40,826 nt of DNA, from positions 1 to 40,826 of the forward strand of contig NZ_JAMXFJ010000037.1 in assembly GCF_025460805.1 (NCBI RefSeq). The letters run 5' to 3'. Positions 32,685-40,619 of the stretch are shown piece after piece (positions within the stretch are counted from its first letter, which is position 1; every line of letters starts with the position of its first letter). A model generated the notes under the pieces. That model ran no database searches and was not told where the DNA came from. It saw only the letters and a list, made by a program, of their open reading frames with translations. Source of the DNA: Microvirga sesbaniae. Lineage in GTDB: Bacteria; Pseudomonadota; Alphaproteobacteria; Rhizobiales; Beijerinckiaceae. Position numbers and translations under genes: made by a program.

Positions 32685-33740
32685 ATGAACACTCGCCTTC
32701 CATCCATCGGCCATATCGGTTTCCTCGCGCCCGGCAACTACCCGGACGACGATCCATGGCATGGGCTGGAGCAGACGCTCCAGCTTTTCCAGTATGGCGA
32801 GCATCTGGGCTTCGACAGCGCCTGGGTTCGTCAACGGCATCTGGAGCCGGGAGTTTCGTCCGCAAGCACTTTCCTCGCCGCGGCGACGCAGCGGACATCC
32901 CGCATACAGCTCGGAAGCGCTGTTATCCCGATCGGCTATGAGAGCCCCTTTCGGCTTGCGGAAGACCTGTCGACGGTGGATGTCCTGTCGAAGGGACGGC
33001 TGAATGTCGGAATCAGCGCCGGGCGACCTCCGCACGCCGATCTGATGGCGCCCCTGGTTTTCGATGGGGACTGGCAAGGCAACGATTTCTCCCATGCGCG
33101 GGTGACACGCTTCATGGACAACCTGCGGGGTGGCCATCTCGGGGATGACGAGACGCGGATCGGGACGCCGTTCGGACCCCGGCGCCCGCGTCTGCAGCCA
33201 CATGCCCGCGGGCTGATCGATCGGATCTGGTATGGGGGCGGCTCGCTGCATTCAGCCGAATGGGCTGGGCGCACGGGCGTCAATCTCCTGACGGGAAATG
33301 TCATCTCCGGTGAGGGAACGGACGATTTCTTCGTCGCGCAGGCCCGCCTGATCGAGACGTTCCGGCGCGCCTCCCCGGGATCGAGGCGCGTCGCGCTCGG
33401 CCGCGTGGTCGTCCCGACCGACGGCGCCGATCCGGTGAGCCGTCGGCGCTACGCGGAGTACGCAGCCGGTCGTTCCGCCCGGACGCTCTCGCCGCAGGGC
33501 GAACGCAGGACATTGTTCGCACGCGATCTCGTGGGGACGTCGGAGGAGATTCTCGAGCGGCTCTCCAACGATCCGATCGTGCCGCTCGTCAGCGAGTTCC
33601 GGCTCGAGCTTCCCTACGAGTTCGAGCAGGACGAGTACCGGCAGATCCTGTCCGACTTCGTCACCCTGATCGCGCCGGAACTCGGATGGGCCGGGCCGCC
33701 CGCCGTTCAGCCGAGCCCAGCGCTTCATGCGGTGTCCTGA
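32685..33740 (+). CDS. Luciferase-like (LLM) flavin monooxygenase, third copy
   Basis: A 351-residue LLM-class protein. GHIGFLAPGNYPDDDPWHGL opens it, then come EHLGFDSAWVRQRHLEPGVS, RIQLGSAVIPIGYESPFRLA and GRLNVGISAGRP. It differs clearly from the other two monooxygenases of the cluster and resembles alkanal-monooxygenase-type members in plan. It should also need reduced FMN from the reductase encoded at 24209. It begins 21 bases after the second binding protein. The substrate is unknown. Confidence 0.83.
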   Translation: MNTRLPSIGHIGFLAPGNYPDDDPWHGLEQTLQLFQYGEHLGFDSAWVRQRHLEPGVSSASTFLAAATQRTSRIQLGSAVIPIGYESPFRLAEDLSTVDVLSKGRLNVGISAGRPPHADLMAPLVFDGDWQGNDFSHARVTRFMDNLRGGHLGDDETRIGTPFGPRRPRLQPHARGLIDRIWYGGGSLHSAEWAGRTGVNLLTGNVISGEGTDDFFVAQARLIETFRRASPGSRRVALGRVVVPTDGADPVSRRRYAEYAAGRSARTLSPQGERRTLFARDLVGTSEEILERLSNDPIVPLVSEFRLELPYEFEQDEYRQILSDFVTLIAPELGWAGPPAVQPSPALHAVS

Positions 33741-33874
33741 CCGGTGCCGCTCGAGGCCGTCGTGAATTCCCGAGCAGAGGCCGGGCCATCGACAGAGCGG
33801 GCGGCCCGCCGTGGTCCTTCGCGGGTTTCGATCCCTGTCCCGCTCCACCCACTCCCGGGTACCGATAGAACAGC

Positions 33875-35083
33875 ATGGAATCGATGAACGACAAAGACGA
33901 TCATCCGGCGGGCCTCGGCCCGAACACGCGGCTCAGCCGTGCCGGTTACAGCCCCTTCGATTATCACGGCTTCGTCAACCCGCCGATCGTCAGGGCCTCG
34001 ACGGTGCTCTTCCCCGATGCCCGGACGATGGAAACGCATGGGCAGAAATACACCTATGGAACGCGCGGAACGCCAACGACCGATGCTCTCTGTCATGCCA
34101 TCAACGAACTCGAGGGTGCGGCGGGCACGATCCTCCTGCCGTCGGGTCTCGCGGCCGTCACGGTGACGCTTCTGGCCTATCTCTCGGCCGGCGATCATGC
34201 GCTGATCGTCGATACCGTCTACGGCAATGTCCGCCATTTCTGCGACACGATGCTGGCCGGGTTCGGCGTGGAGGTCGAGTATTACGATCCCTCGCTCGGC
34301 GCCGGTATCGAGGCGCTGTTCAAGCCGAACACGAGGCTTGTCCATACGGAGTCGCCGGGTTCGAACACGTTCGAGATGCAGGACATCCCGGCCATCGCGA
34401 CGGTCGCTCACCGGCACGGGGCCATCGTGACCATGGACAATACCTGGGCGACGCCCCTGAACTTCCGTCCGCTGGATTACGGCGTTGACGTTTCGATCCA
34501 GGCATCGACCAAGTATCCGGCCGGCCATGCCGACATTCTGATGGGGACGGCTTCCGCGAATGCCGCCGCCTGGAAGCGACTGAAGCAGGCGAACGGCGCG
34601 CTCGGGCTATGCGGCGCTCCGGACGATGCGTATCAGGTTCTCCGCGGCCTGCGGACGATGGGCGTGCGCCTCGAGCGTCATCAGGCGAGCGCCCTGGCGA
34701 TCGCGGAATGGCTCGAGGCCTGCGACGACGTCGTGCGTGTGCTCCACCCGGCTCTTCCGAGCTTCCCTGGGCACCATCTCTGGAAGCGGGATTTCAAGGG
34801 TGCGGCGGGGGTTTTCTCCTTTGTTCTGGCCACCGGAGGGACGCATGACGTCCACGCGAAGGCCCGGTCCTTTCTGAATGGCCTCGAGCTATTCGGCCTT
34901 GGGTATTCATGGGGCGGATTTCAGAGCCTGGCGCTCCACGTGGACCTGGGCGAGCGCACCGTTCTGCGCGGGCCGGGCGAGGGCCCGGTCATTCGCCTGC
35001 AGATTGGCCTCGAGGACGTTGTCGACCTCAAGGCCGATCTTGCGAGGGGATTTGACGCCATGCGCCGAGTGTCGGGAGGATAG
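33875..35083 (+). CDS. metC: Cystathionine beta-lyase
   Basis: A 402-residue enzyme of the Cys/Met-metabolism PLP family. KYTYGTRGTPTTDAL (about 62-76) is typical of MetC, TMDNTWATP holds the PLP-binding aspartate, and QASTKYPAGHAD carries Lys213, the PLP Schiff-base residue. It cleaves cystathionine to homocysteine, pyruvate and ammonia, and such enzymes also split other S-substituted cysteines. In this cluster either activity fits. There is a 134-base gap before it with no visible terminator. No good ribosome site is seen at 33875 or at the alternative ATG 33884. Confidence 0.9.
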   Translation: MESMNDKDDHPAGLGPNTRLSRAGYSPFDYHGFVNPPIVRASTVLFPDARTMETHGQKYTYGTRGTPTTDALCHAINELEGAAGTILLPSGLAAVTVTLLAYLSAGDHALIVDTVYGNVRHFCDTMLAGFGVEVEYYDPSLGAGIEALFKPNTRLVHTESPGSNTFEMQDIPAIATVAHRHGAIVTMDNTWATPLNFRPLDYGVDVSIQASTKYPAGHADILMGTASANAAAWKRLKQANGALGLCGAPDDAYQVLRGLRTMGVRLERHQASALAIAEWLEACDDVVRVLHPALPSFPGHHLWKRDFKGAAGVFSFVLATGGTHDVHAKARSFLNGLELFGLGYSWGGFQSLALHVDLGERTVLRGPGEGPVIRLQIGLEDVVDLKADLARGFDAMRRVSGG

Positions 35084-35184
35084 ACCCTCCGGCGTCCCGC
35101 CCGGATCGGAAGGCGCCCCATTTCCGCCCCTATCGGGGCTCAACAGGTCCACACAAACTCAACAATAAGCAAGGGGCAACCGTG

Positions 35185-35523
35185 ATGACCCGTTCGACGC
35201 ACCACACTGATCGTGACGTGTTTCTGGAGTACGAAGGCATCAAGGTCTATCGCACGTACCAGTTCGACGATCCTGTCACCTACCAGCCTTCATCCCACAT
35301 CTTCACCACCTCGCCCGATGGCGCATACGCGTCCGATCCCTTCCGGTTCGATATCAGGACCCTCACTGTTCCGGCGGCTTCGGCGTTCGAGGACCATGTG
35401 CGCGTCGGAGAGCAGGATGCCGTCACGACGGTCCTGGAGCAGGCGATCGACCGCGGCATGCTCGCGACACCCGAGGGCGGCATCGGTCGCCGGCCAGTCC
35501 AGGTCCATCGGCAGGCTTGGTAA
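35185..35523 (+). CDS. Small protein of unknown function at the end of the sulfur cluster
   Basis: A 112-residue cytoplasmic protein. RDVFLEYEGIKVYRTYQFDD and FRFDIRTLTVPAA look like beta strands; a helix DAVTTVLEQAIDRGML follows. AAGGGG eight bases before 35185 decides for this ATG over the GTG at 35182. There is no family I recognise and no signal peptide. It sits about 100 bases after metC and just before the repeat zone, so its membership in the cluster is likely but not sure. Confidence 0.6.
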   Translation: MTRSTHHTDRDVFLEYEGIKVYRTYQFDDPVTYQPSSHIFTTSPDGAYASDPFRFDIRTLTVPAASAFEDHVRVGEQDAVTTVLEQAIDRGMLATPEGGIGRRPVQVHRQAW

Positions 35524-35580
35524 GAGCGGGCTGACCAGCCTCCCATCCCGCTTTGGCCTGAAGCCAAGCCGCATGAGCGC

Positions 35581-36081
35581 GCCGTGCGAAAATTGGACCC
35601 GGTTTTTCGCCCTCAACGGTGCGCCGGCCAAGAGTGGAGCATCGGACAATCGGGATCACCGGGACGAGCCCGGTGATGACGTGAGAGGGTGGTGTGAGCG
35701 GATGATGACACCCTCCCCACGTCATGGCACCCTCCGCCCTTCCCGCCACCCTCACGTCATGGCCGGCCTTGTGCCGGCCATCCCGATCCGGTGAGGCGCG
35801 GCGCCCTACGGAAGCGGGATCACCGGCACAAGGCCGGTGATGACGTGGTGTGTGTGTGTGACCCGGTGCGAACACCCTCCCCACGTCATGGCCGGGCTTG
35901 TCCCGGCCATCCTGCGGCCTCACTGCCACCCTCCCCATGTCATGGCCGGCCTTGTGCCGGCCATCCCGATCGGAAGAGCGCGGCGCCTCTCGCATCGGGA
36001 TCACCGGGACAAGCCCGGTGATGACGGGGTGGTGGATCGGCCGGGCGATCAAGACAGGGGCCCGAATGGTGCGCCGCTCGA
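35581..36081. repeat. Mosaic intergenic repeat, copy 2 (expanded)
   Basis: The left flank (GTGCGAAAATTGGACCCGG, then CAACGGTGCGCCGGCCAAGA) and right flank (GTGGTGGATCGGCCGGGCG, AAGACAGGGGCCCG) match copy 1 at 7436-7740. Between them are six palindromes instead of three, alternating TCACCGG-type and ATGGCCGG-type modules (near 35655, 35758, 35819, 35888, 35940 and 35999). The 633-base gap 35524-36157 holds no gene besides this element. Confidence 0.85.
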
Positions 36082-36157
36082 GCCGGCCCTTTCTGCGGCG
36101 CAGCAACCCTTTCCCGGCCCGGGCGTTCCCCGACTGCGAGCAGAGCGGAGATTGCGG

Positions 36158-37282
36158 ATGCGCATCGTGGAGACAGCAGCCGACCTGAACTCATCCGGCC
36201 GACATGGCCATGAGGGCGGTGATGGCGTGATGCCCGACCCGGTGCGCGATCGCGCTCCCGTAGCCTATCGGCCGGTTCGGGAGCCGGACGATGCCGGCCG
36301 GTGGAGCACAGGGGCCGCCGGCACGGCACCGCGCTGGCTCGCGCCGGCCCTTGCGAGCGCCGCCGCCCTGGCAGCCGCGGCCCTCTACAACCGCTGGCAG
36401 GCCCGGGAGGCCGAGCGTCGATACCCGCCGATCGGCCGCTTCCTCGAGGTGGACGGCGTGCGCCTGCACTACATCGACCGTGGGCGGGGCAGCCCGCTGG
36501 TGCTGATCCACGGCAACGGCACCATGATCCAGGATTTCACCGTCAGCGGCCTCGTGGACCGTCTGGCGGACCGGTACCGGGTCATCGTCATCGACCGCCC
36601 CGGCTACGGCTACAGCGCGCGGCCGCGCCGGCTCTGGACGCCCCGGGCCCATGCCCGGCTGTTCAGGAGCGCCCTGGCCCGACTGGGGGTCGAGCAGGCG
36701 GTGGTCTACGGACATTCCTGGGGCACCCTGGTCGCGGTGGCGCTCGCGCTGGAATCCCCCGACCTCGTTCGTGGTCTCGTCCTGGGATCGGGCTACTACT
36801 ATCCGACCCTGCGGGCGGACACGTTCCTGCTCTCGCCGCCGGCCATTCCCCTGATCGGCGACGTCATGCGCTACACCGTCTCGCCGCCGGTGGCACGAGC
36901 GATCCTGCCCGGCATGATCAAGCGGGTGTTCCAGCCGGCGTCGGTGCCGGAGCGCTTCGAGCGCGAGTTCCCGAAGGCGCTGATGCTGCGGCCCGGGCAG
37001 CTTCGCGCGGCCGCCGAGGATGCCGCCCTGATGACGCCGTCGGCGATGGACCTGGAGCGGCATTATGCCGAGCTGAGGGTGCCCCTCGCGATCATCACCG
37101 GCGCCGACGATCAGATCGCCGATGTGGGCCGCCAATCGGCACGTCTGCACCGGGAGCTGCCGCACAGCGAGTTCATCGCCCTTCCGGGCCTGGGGCACAT
37201 GATCCATCACCTGGCCCCGGGGGCCGTCGCCGACGCGATCGATCGCACGGCGCAGCGCTCGGCCCGGATGGGGGCCTTCTGA
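36158..37282 (+). CDS. Membrane-anchored alpha/beta hydrolase
   Basis: A 374-residue protein. A single membrane helix (about 60-77, LAPALASAAALAAAALY) precedes the hydrolase domain. HGNG (118-121) gives the oxyanion region, GHSWG (185-189) the nucleophile Ser187, GADDQ a likely acid residue and LGHM the catalytic histidine. The fold covers esterases, epoxide hydrolases and haloperoxidases, so the substrate is open. GGAG (36147-36150) seven bases before 36158 decides the start; the ATG at 36230 is a second option. Confidence 0.83.
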   Translation: MRIVETAADLNSSGRHGHEGGDGVMPDPVRDRAPVAYRPVREPDDAGRWSTGAAGTAPRWLAPALASAAALAAAALYNRWQAREAERRYPPIGRFLEVDGVRLHYIDRGRGSPLVLIHGNGTMIQDFTVSGLVDRLADRYRVIVIDRPGYGYSARPRRLWTPRAHARLFRSALARLGVEQAVVYGHSWGTLVAVALALESPDLVRGLVLGSGYYYPTLRADTFLLSPPAIPLIGDVMRYTVSPPVARAILPGMIKRVFQPASVPERFEREFPKALMLRPGQLRAAAEDAALMTPSAMDLERHYAELRVPLAIITGADDQIADVGRQSARLHRELPHSEFIALPGLGHMIHHLAPGAVADAIDRTAQRSARMGAF

Positions 37283-37440
37283 TCCGGCAAGGATCGCTTC
37301 CGTCCGCACGGCCGGGCTTCGCCCCGCGACAGCGGCCGTTAACCGCGCGCTCACCATGTCGAGCGGAAGTCCCAGACCCTCGTGAACGCGGCCTTCCGGT
37401 TCGGAGTTAGCCAGCCGAACTCCCACAGGAAGGGCGTCGC

Positions 37441-37872
37441 ATGAACCTGATCCCAACACGCTGGTCGAGAGCCTCCCAACCCAAGTACACAGGCTACGAG
37501 GCAGGTCCAACCTGCATTCTCGTGGTTGAAGATGATCTGATGATCGGCGCCGCGGCGGCGGGAGCCTTGGAGGATGCCGGGTTCATGGTGCTGACCGCCG
37601 CCAGCGCCGAAGAGGCGGAGGTCATCCTCAGCCAGGAGATGGTCGACGTCCTGTTCACGGACATCGACCTGGGTGGGCGCGACGGTTGCGACCTCGCCCA
37701 CAGGGCGCTCAAGGCACAGCCTGGCCTTCCGGTCATCCTCGCCTCGGGGCGCTCGCGACGGTGCCACGGCGACCGCATCCCGGCCGGCGCGCGCTTCCTC
37801 CCCAAGCCGTACCGCCTGTCCCAGATGGTCGGCGAAGTGCATCGCGCCGCGCAGGGAAAAGCTGCTCCGTAA
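37441..37872 (+). CDS. Single-domain response regulator (REC)
   Basis: A 143-residue protein with a receiver domain only. The acidic pocket is Glu30-Asp31-Asp32, the phospho-acceptor Asp74 (LFTDIDLGG), the switch serine Ser102 and the conserved Lys122 (LPKPY), so phosphorylation should work. There is no output domain, so it acts by protein contact or as a phosphate sink. No histidine kinase gene is nearby. AGGAAGGG precedes the ATG. Confidence 0.88.
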   Translation: MNLIPTRWSRASQPKYTGYEAGPTCILVVEDDLMIGAAAAGALEDAGFMVLTAASAEEAEVILSQEMVDVLFTDIDLGGRDGCDLAHRALKAQPGLPVILASGRSRRCHGDRIPAGARFLPKPYRLSQMVGEVHRAAQGKAAP

Positions 37873-37920
37873 CCGTCACGCCCTCATTCGCTCACATCGA
37901 CATCCAGGAAGGAAACATCC

Positions 37921-38244
37921 ATGCGCCGAGGTCTCGCCGTTCTCGCCGGATCCATTCTGATGACCACGTCCGCTCTCGCTCAGGCGCCCGCGGAGGTCGA
38001 GGCCTGTCGCCTCTCGGGACTGGCAGCCCTCAAGGAGCGATCGCCCACCCTCGAGCACCTGACCTTCGACATGGAGTCGCTGGCCATCTCCAAGGCCGCC
38101 ACGCGGGTCGAAGATACGCCGATCCGCATGGTGGTCATGGGCGAGGCTTACCTCCAGCGCGAGAAGAGCGACAAGCCGAACCGCTTCGTGTGCCTCGTCA
38201 GCGACAAGGGCAAGGTGGTCCTGACCTTCTTCACCGAGCAATAG
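37921..38244 (+). CDS. Small exported protein of unknown function
   Basis: A 107-residue protein with a signal peptide (MRRGLAVLAGSILMTTSALA, cut at about 20). The mature part has two cysteines, Cys29 and Cys91, likely joined in the periplasm, and a central strand pattern TPIRMVVMGEAYLQRE. AAGGAAA precedes the ATG. It lies 48 bases after the response regulator and may share its transcript. No family recognised. Confidence 0.7.
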   Translation: MRRGLAVLAGSILMTTSALAQAPAEVEACRLSGLAALKERSPTLEHLTFDMESLAISKAATRVEDTPIRMVVMGEAYLQREKSDKPNRFVCLVSDKGKVVLTFFTEQ

Positions 38245-38251
38245 GGACGGA

Positions 38252-38288
38252 CCCGCGGTGGCGACAGGGCCGACGCCCTGACCGCGGC
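38252..38288 (+). terminator. Hairpin after the small exported protein
   Basis: CGCGGT and ACCGCG pair around an inner AGGGC/GCCCT hairpin just behind the stop at 38244. The T-run is absent, so termination is only probable. Confidence 0.4.
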
Positions 38289-38310
38289 CCGCGCCGCGGC
38301 GGGCGTCCCG

Positions 38311-38988
38311 TCAGGCCCGCGCGAGCACAAGGCAGTCGAGCACGGCGCCATAATGGAAGCCGGCCGCCACGAGGACGAAGGCGTGCCAGATCGCGTTCTG
38401 AAAGCGCAGGCTCTCCCACAGATGGAACACCACGCCGGTCGTGTAGAGGAGGCCCCCGATGGCGAGAAGCCAGAGGGTGGAGGCGGGGAGGGCGCCGAAC
38501 ACCGACTCGTATGCCATGACGCCGCTCCAGCCCAGCAGCAGGTAGAGCAGGACCGAAAGGCGGTCGAAACGCCCCGGGAACCGGAGCTTGAGGGTGATCC
38601 CGACCATGGAGGTGAGCCATATGCCGGCCAGCAGCACCAGGGATTCGGCGCTTGCCTTCATCTGGGTGATGAACGGCGTATAGGTGCCGGCGATCAGGAG
38701 GTAAATGGCCGAATGGTCGAACCGCCGCAGCATCCATTTGATGGGCGAGACCGGCCAGAGATTATAAAGCGCCGAGACGGTGAGCACCGTCAGAAGACCG
38801 ATGCCGTAGATGAGAAGGGACGTGAACTCCCAGGCTCCGACGGCGGGAGCCGCCACGACGAGCAGGGCCGCGATCGAGACAGCCCCGATCGTCACGCCGA
38901 TGACATGCACGATGCCATCGGCAATGATCTCCTTCACGTCATAGTCCCATTTCAAAGCCGTCATCCTCGGAAGACTGGTGCGGACCAT
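38311..38988 (-). CDS. Hemolysin III family protein (PAQR-type membrane protein)
   Basis: A 225-residue integral membrane protein with about seven helices. The family motifs DGIVHVIGVTIGAV near the start, LRRFDHSAIYLLIAGTYTPF in the middle and WHAFVLVAAGFHYGAV at the end supply the conserved His and Asp residues of the PAQR/hemolysin III metal site. The family has a proposed hydrolase activity on lipid amides; a true toxin role is doubtful. A second ATG at 38964 is possible. The ribosome site is weak for both. Confidence 0.87.
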   Translation of the reverse strand: MVRTSLPRMTALKWDYDVKEIIADGIVHVIGVTIGAVSIAALLVVAAPAVGAWEFTSLLIYGIGLLTVLTVSALYNLWPVSPIKWMLRRFDHSAIYLLIAGTYTPFITQMKASAESLVLLAGIWLTSMVGITLKLRFPGRFDRLSVLLYLLLGWSGVMAYESVFGALPASTLWLLAIGGLLYTTGVVFHLWESLRFQNAIWHAFVLVAAGFHYGAVLDCLVLARA

Positions 38989-39159
38989 GCCCGCAGAGCA
39001 GGACGTTCGTGCATGGCCGGGCCCAGCGGGCGGATCATCACGCCAAGATTGTAGTGCTGGCGGACTCCCGAGCCAGGGCCTGCGACAGCCTTGCCGCCCT
39101 GCCTTCTCCCGAGCCCCCTCGGCCGGTAGCGGCCTCCCAGGGGGATTGCACCCGCTCAA

Positions 39160-39206
39160 GCATCGGACCCAAAAGTGGACTTGCACTTTTGGGATCCGTC
39201 CGATGC
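39160..39206. repeat. Short palindromic repeat element, copy 2
   Basis: GCATCGGAC (39160-39168) pairs with GTCCGATGC (39198-39206), and inside it CCAAAAGTG (39169-39177) with CACTTTTGG (39184-39192). It is built like the element at 14005-14050, with the same AAAAGTG/CACTTTT core. Confidence 0.8.
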
Positions 39207-39232
39207 TCTAAGAGGCCGGCGCGCTGGTGACC

Positions 39233-39252
39233 TAACGTTAATCTATGTTAAT
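39233..39252 (+). promoter_or_regulatory. Candidate operator: GTTAAT direct repeats
   Basis: GTTAAT occurs at 39237-39242 and 39247-39252, exactly ten bases apart, as half-sites on one face of DNA. TAACGTTA overlaps the first. AraC-family regulators bind direct repeats of this kind. The site lies 84 bases upstream of the regulator start. Confidence 0.4.
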
Positions 39253-39335
39253 ATGCCGCAGACCAAAGTGATGGGGCCGGCTTCGTTCGCCGTGCGGTGC
39301 CGGAGCGTTTCGTGGACCCTGCGAAGGAGCGCACG

Positions 39336-40421
39336 ATGTCCGGAAAAGCCGTGTTTCCGTCTTCCGGCATCCCCATGCCGGGCTCCCAGGATGCGTCACC
39401 CGGCGGGCGGACGATTCCTCCGGGCTATATCCACCTTGGGGTGGCCAGGGAAATCGAACCGACGTTGCGCGAGTTCGGCCTTGATCCCGATCCGCTCATC
39501 CGCGAGGCCGGGCTCGACCCGCGCCTGTTCGACGATGGGGCGAACGTGATCCCGCACGCCGCCCTGGGCCGGCTGCTCTCCCTCAGCGTGGCCCGCACGA
39601 ACTGCCCGCATTTCGGGCTGCTCGTCGGACAGCGCGCCACGATCCTGTCGCTCGGGCTGGTCGGCCGCCTGATGCAGCAATCGGAGACGGTGGGCGATGC
39701 CATGCGCGCGCTCGTCGCCAACCTGAGCATCCAGAACCGGGGCGCCGTGCCGTCGCTCACGATCGTCGGAGACACGGCCCTGTTCACCTTCTCGGTCTAT
39801 CAGCCCGAGGCCAAGAGCGCCGGCCAGATCTCGGACGGGTCGCTGGCGGTGGCGGTCAATGCCCTGAGGGCCCTGTGCGGGTCCGACTGGAACCCGACCG
39901 AGGTCCTCCTGCCCCGGGCCGCACCGGCGGACCAGGAGCCTTTCCGCCGTCACTTCCGCGCGCCCGTCCGGTTCAACCAGGAGAGCGCCACGATCGTCTT
40001 CCCGGCCCGTGACCTGGAGATCCGGGTCGCCGGAGCCGATCCGGTCCTGCGAGCGATGCTGGAGCAGCGGATCCAGCAGATGAAGGGGGCTCCGGACTCC
40101 GCCTTCTCCGACGACATCCGGCGGCTGCTGCGGACCCGGCTGACCAGCAATCACTGCTCGGCCGACGACATCGCGCATCTCCTGGCCATGCATCGCCGCA
40201 CCCTGAGCCGCCGCCTGAAGGACAGCGGCATGGGCTACCGGGCGATCACCAACGAGATCCGGTTCGAGATCGCCCGGCAATTGCTGACGGACACGCAGGT
40301 GCCGCTGTCCCAGATCGCCGCCGCCCTTGGCTATTCCGAGGCCAGCGCCTTCACCCGGGCCTTCCGGCGCTGGTCGGGCCAGACCCCCACCGCCTGGCGC
40401 GGCGATGGCCATTCTGGCTGA
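39336..40421 (+). CDS. AraC family transcriptional regulator
   Basis: A 361-residue regulator. Residues about 45-235 form the arabinose-binding-like sensing domain of the OruR/ArgR-type group (FGLLVGQRATILSLGLVGRL is characteristic). The C-terminal 95 residues hold two helix-turn-helix motifs: ADDIAHLLAMHRRTLSRRL, then LSQIAAALGYSEASAFTRAF with the family ending GQTPTAWR. AAGGAG lies seven bases before 39336; the ATG at 39297 has none. The target genes are unknown; self-regulation is possible. Confidence 0.9.
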   Translation: MSGKAVFPSSGIPMPGSQDASPGGRTIPPGYIHLGVAREIEPTLREFGLDPDPLIREAGLDPRLFDDGANVIPHAALGRLLSLSVARTNCPHFGLLVGQRATILSLGLVGRLMQQSETVGDAMRALVANLSIQNRGAVPSLTIVGDTALFTFSVYQPEAKSAGQISDGSLAVAVNALRALCGSDWNPTEVLLPRAAPADQEPFRRHFRAPVRFNQESATIVFPARDLEIRVAGADPVLRAMLEQRIQQMKGAPDSAFSDDIRRLLRTRLTSNHCSADDIAHLLAMHRRTLSRRLKDSGMGYRAITNEIRFEIARQLLTDTQVPLSQIAAALGYSEASAFTRAFRRWSGQTPTAWRGDGHSG

Positions 40422-40465
40422 TGCGCCGCCGGTAGCTTCGGGCCGTTCCGCGCCGCCCGCGGAGT

Positions 40466-40484
40466 GCCGGCCGGTGTGGCCGGC
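40466..40484 (+). terminator. Hairpin after the AraC-type gene
   Basis: GCCGGCC (40466-40472) pairs with GGCCGGC (40478-40484) with a five-base loop, 45 bases after the stop. No T-run follows, so the role is uncertain. Confidence 0.35.
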
Positions 40485-40619
40485 TCGAAGGGCAGGGACC
40501 CGGGACGATCACACGCTCCCGAAGGACCCGTTCGCGCTCATTTCATGCCGAAGGCAGCAACCAAGATCGGGACCTTCCGGGCCTGGCGAAGGATGGCGTT
40601 CGGGAGGGAGATACGATCC

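Larger units (their letters stand above)
38989..39335. other. Gap with a palindromic repeat and the araC-type promoter
   Basis: No gene is supported. The interval holds the short palindromic element (39160-39206) and then an AT-rich stretch with TAACGTTA and two GTTAAT direct repeats that should belong to the control region of the AraC-type gene at 39336. Confidence 0.6.

Noticed and set aside
33741..33874. Second riboswitch before metC
   Set aside because: No SAM-I, SAM-II or other known core was found in the 134 bases, only ordinary GC-rich inverted repeats.
35581..36081. Insertion sequence
   Set aside because: No transposase frame and no target-site duplication could be seen; the element is made only of short palindromes.
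35423..36106. Open frames rich in MAGLVPAI and GHDG repeats on both strands (also at 7437-7819 and 19921-20342)
   Set aside because: They are translations of the palindromic mosaic repeats, with no ribosome site and no family features.
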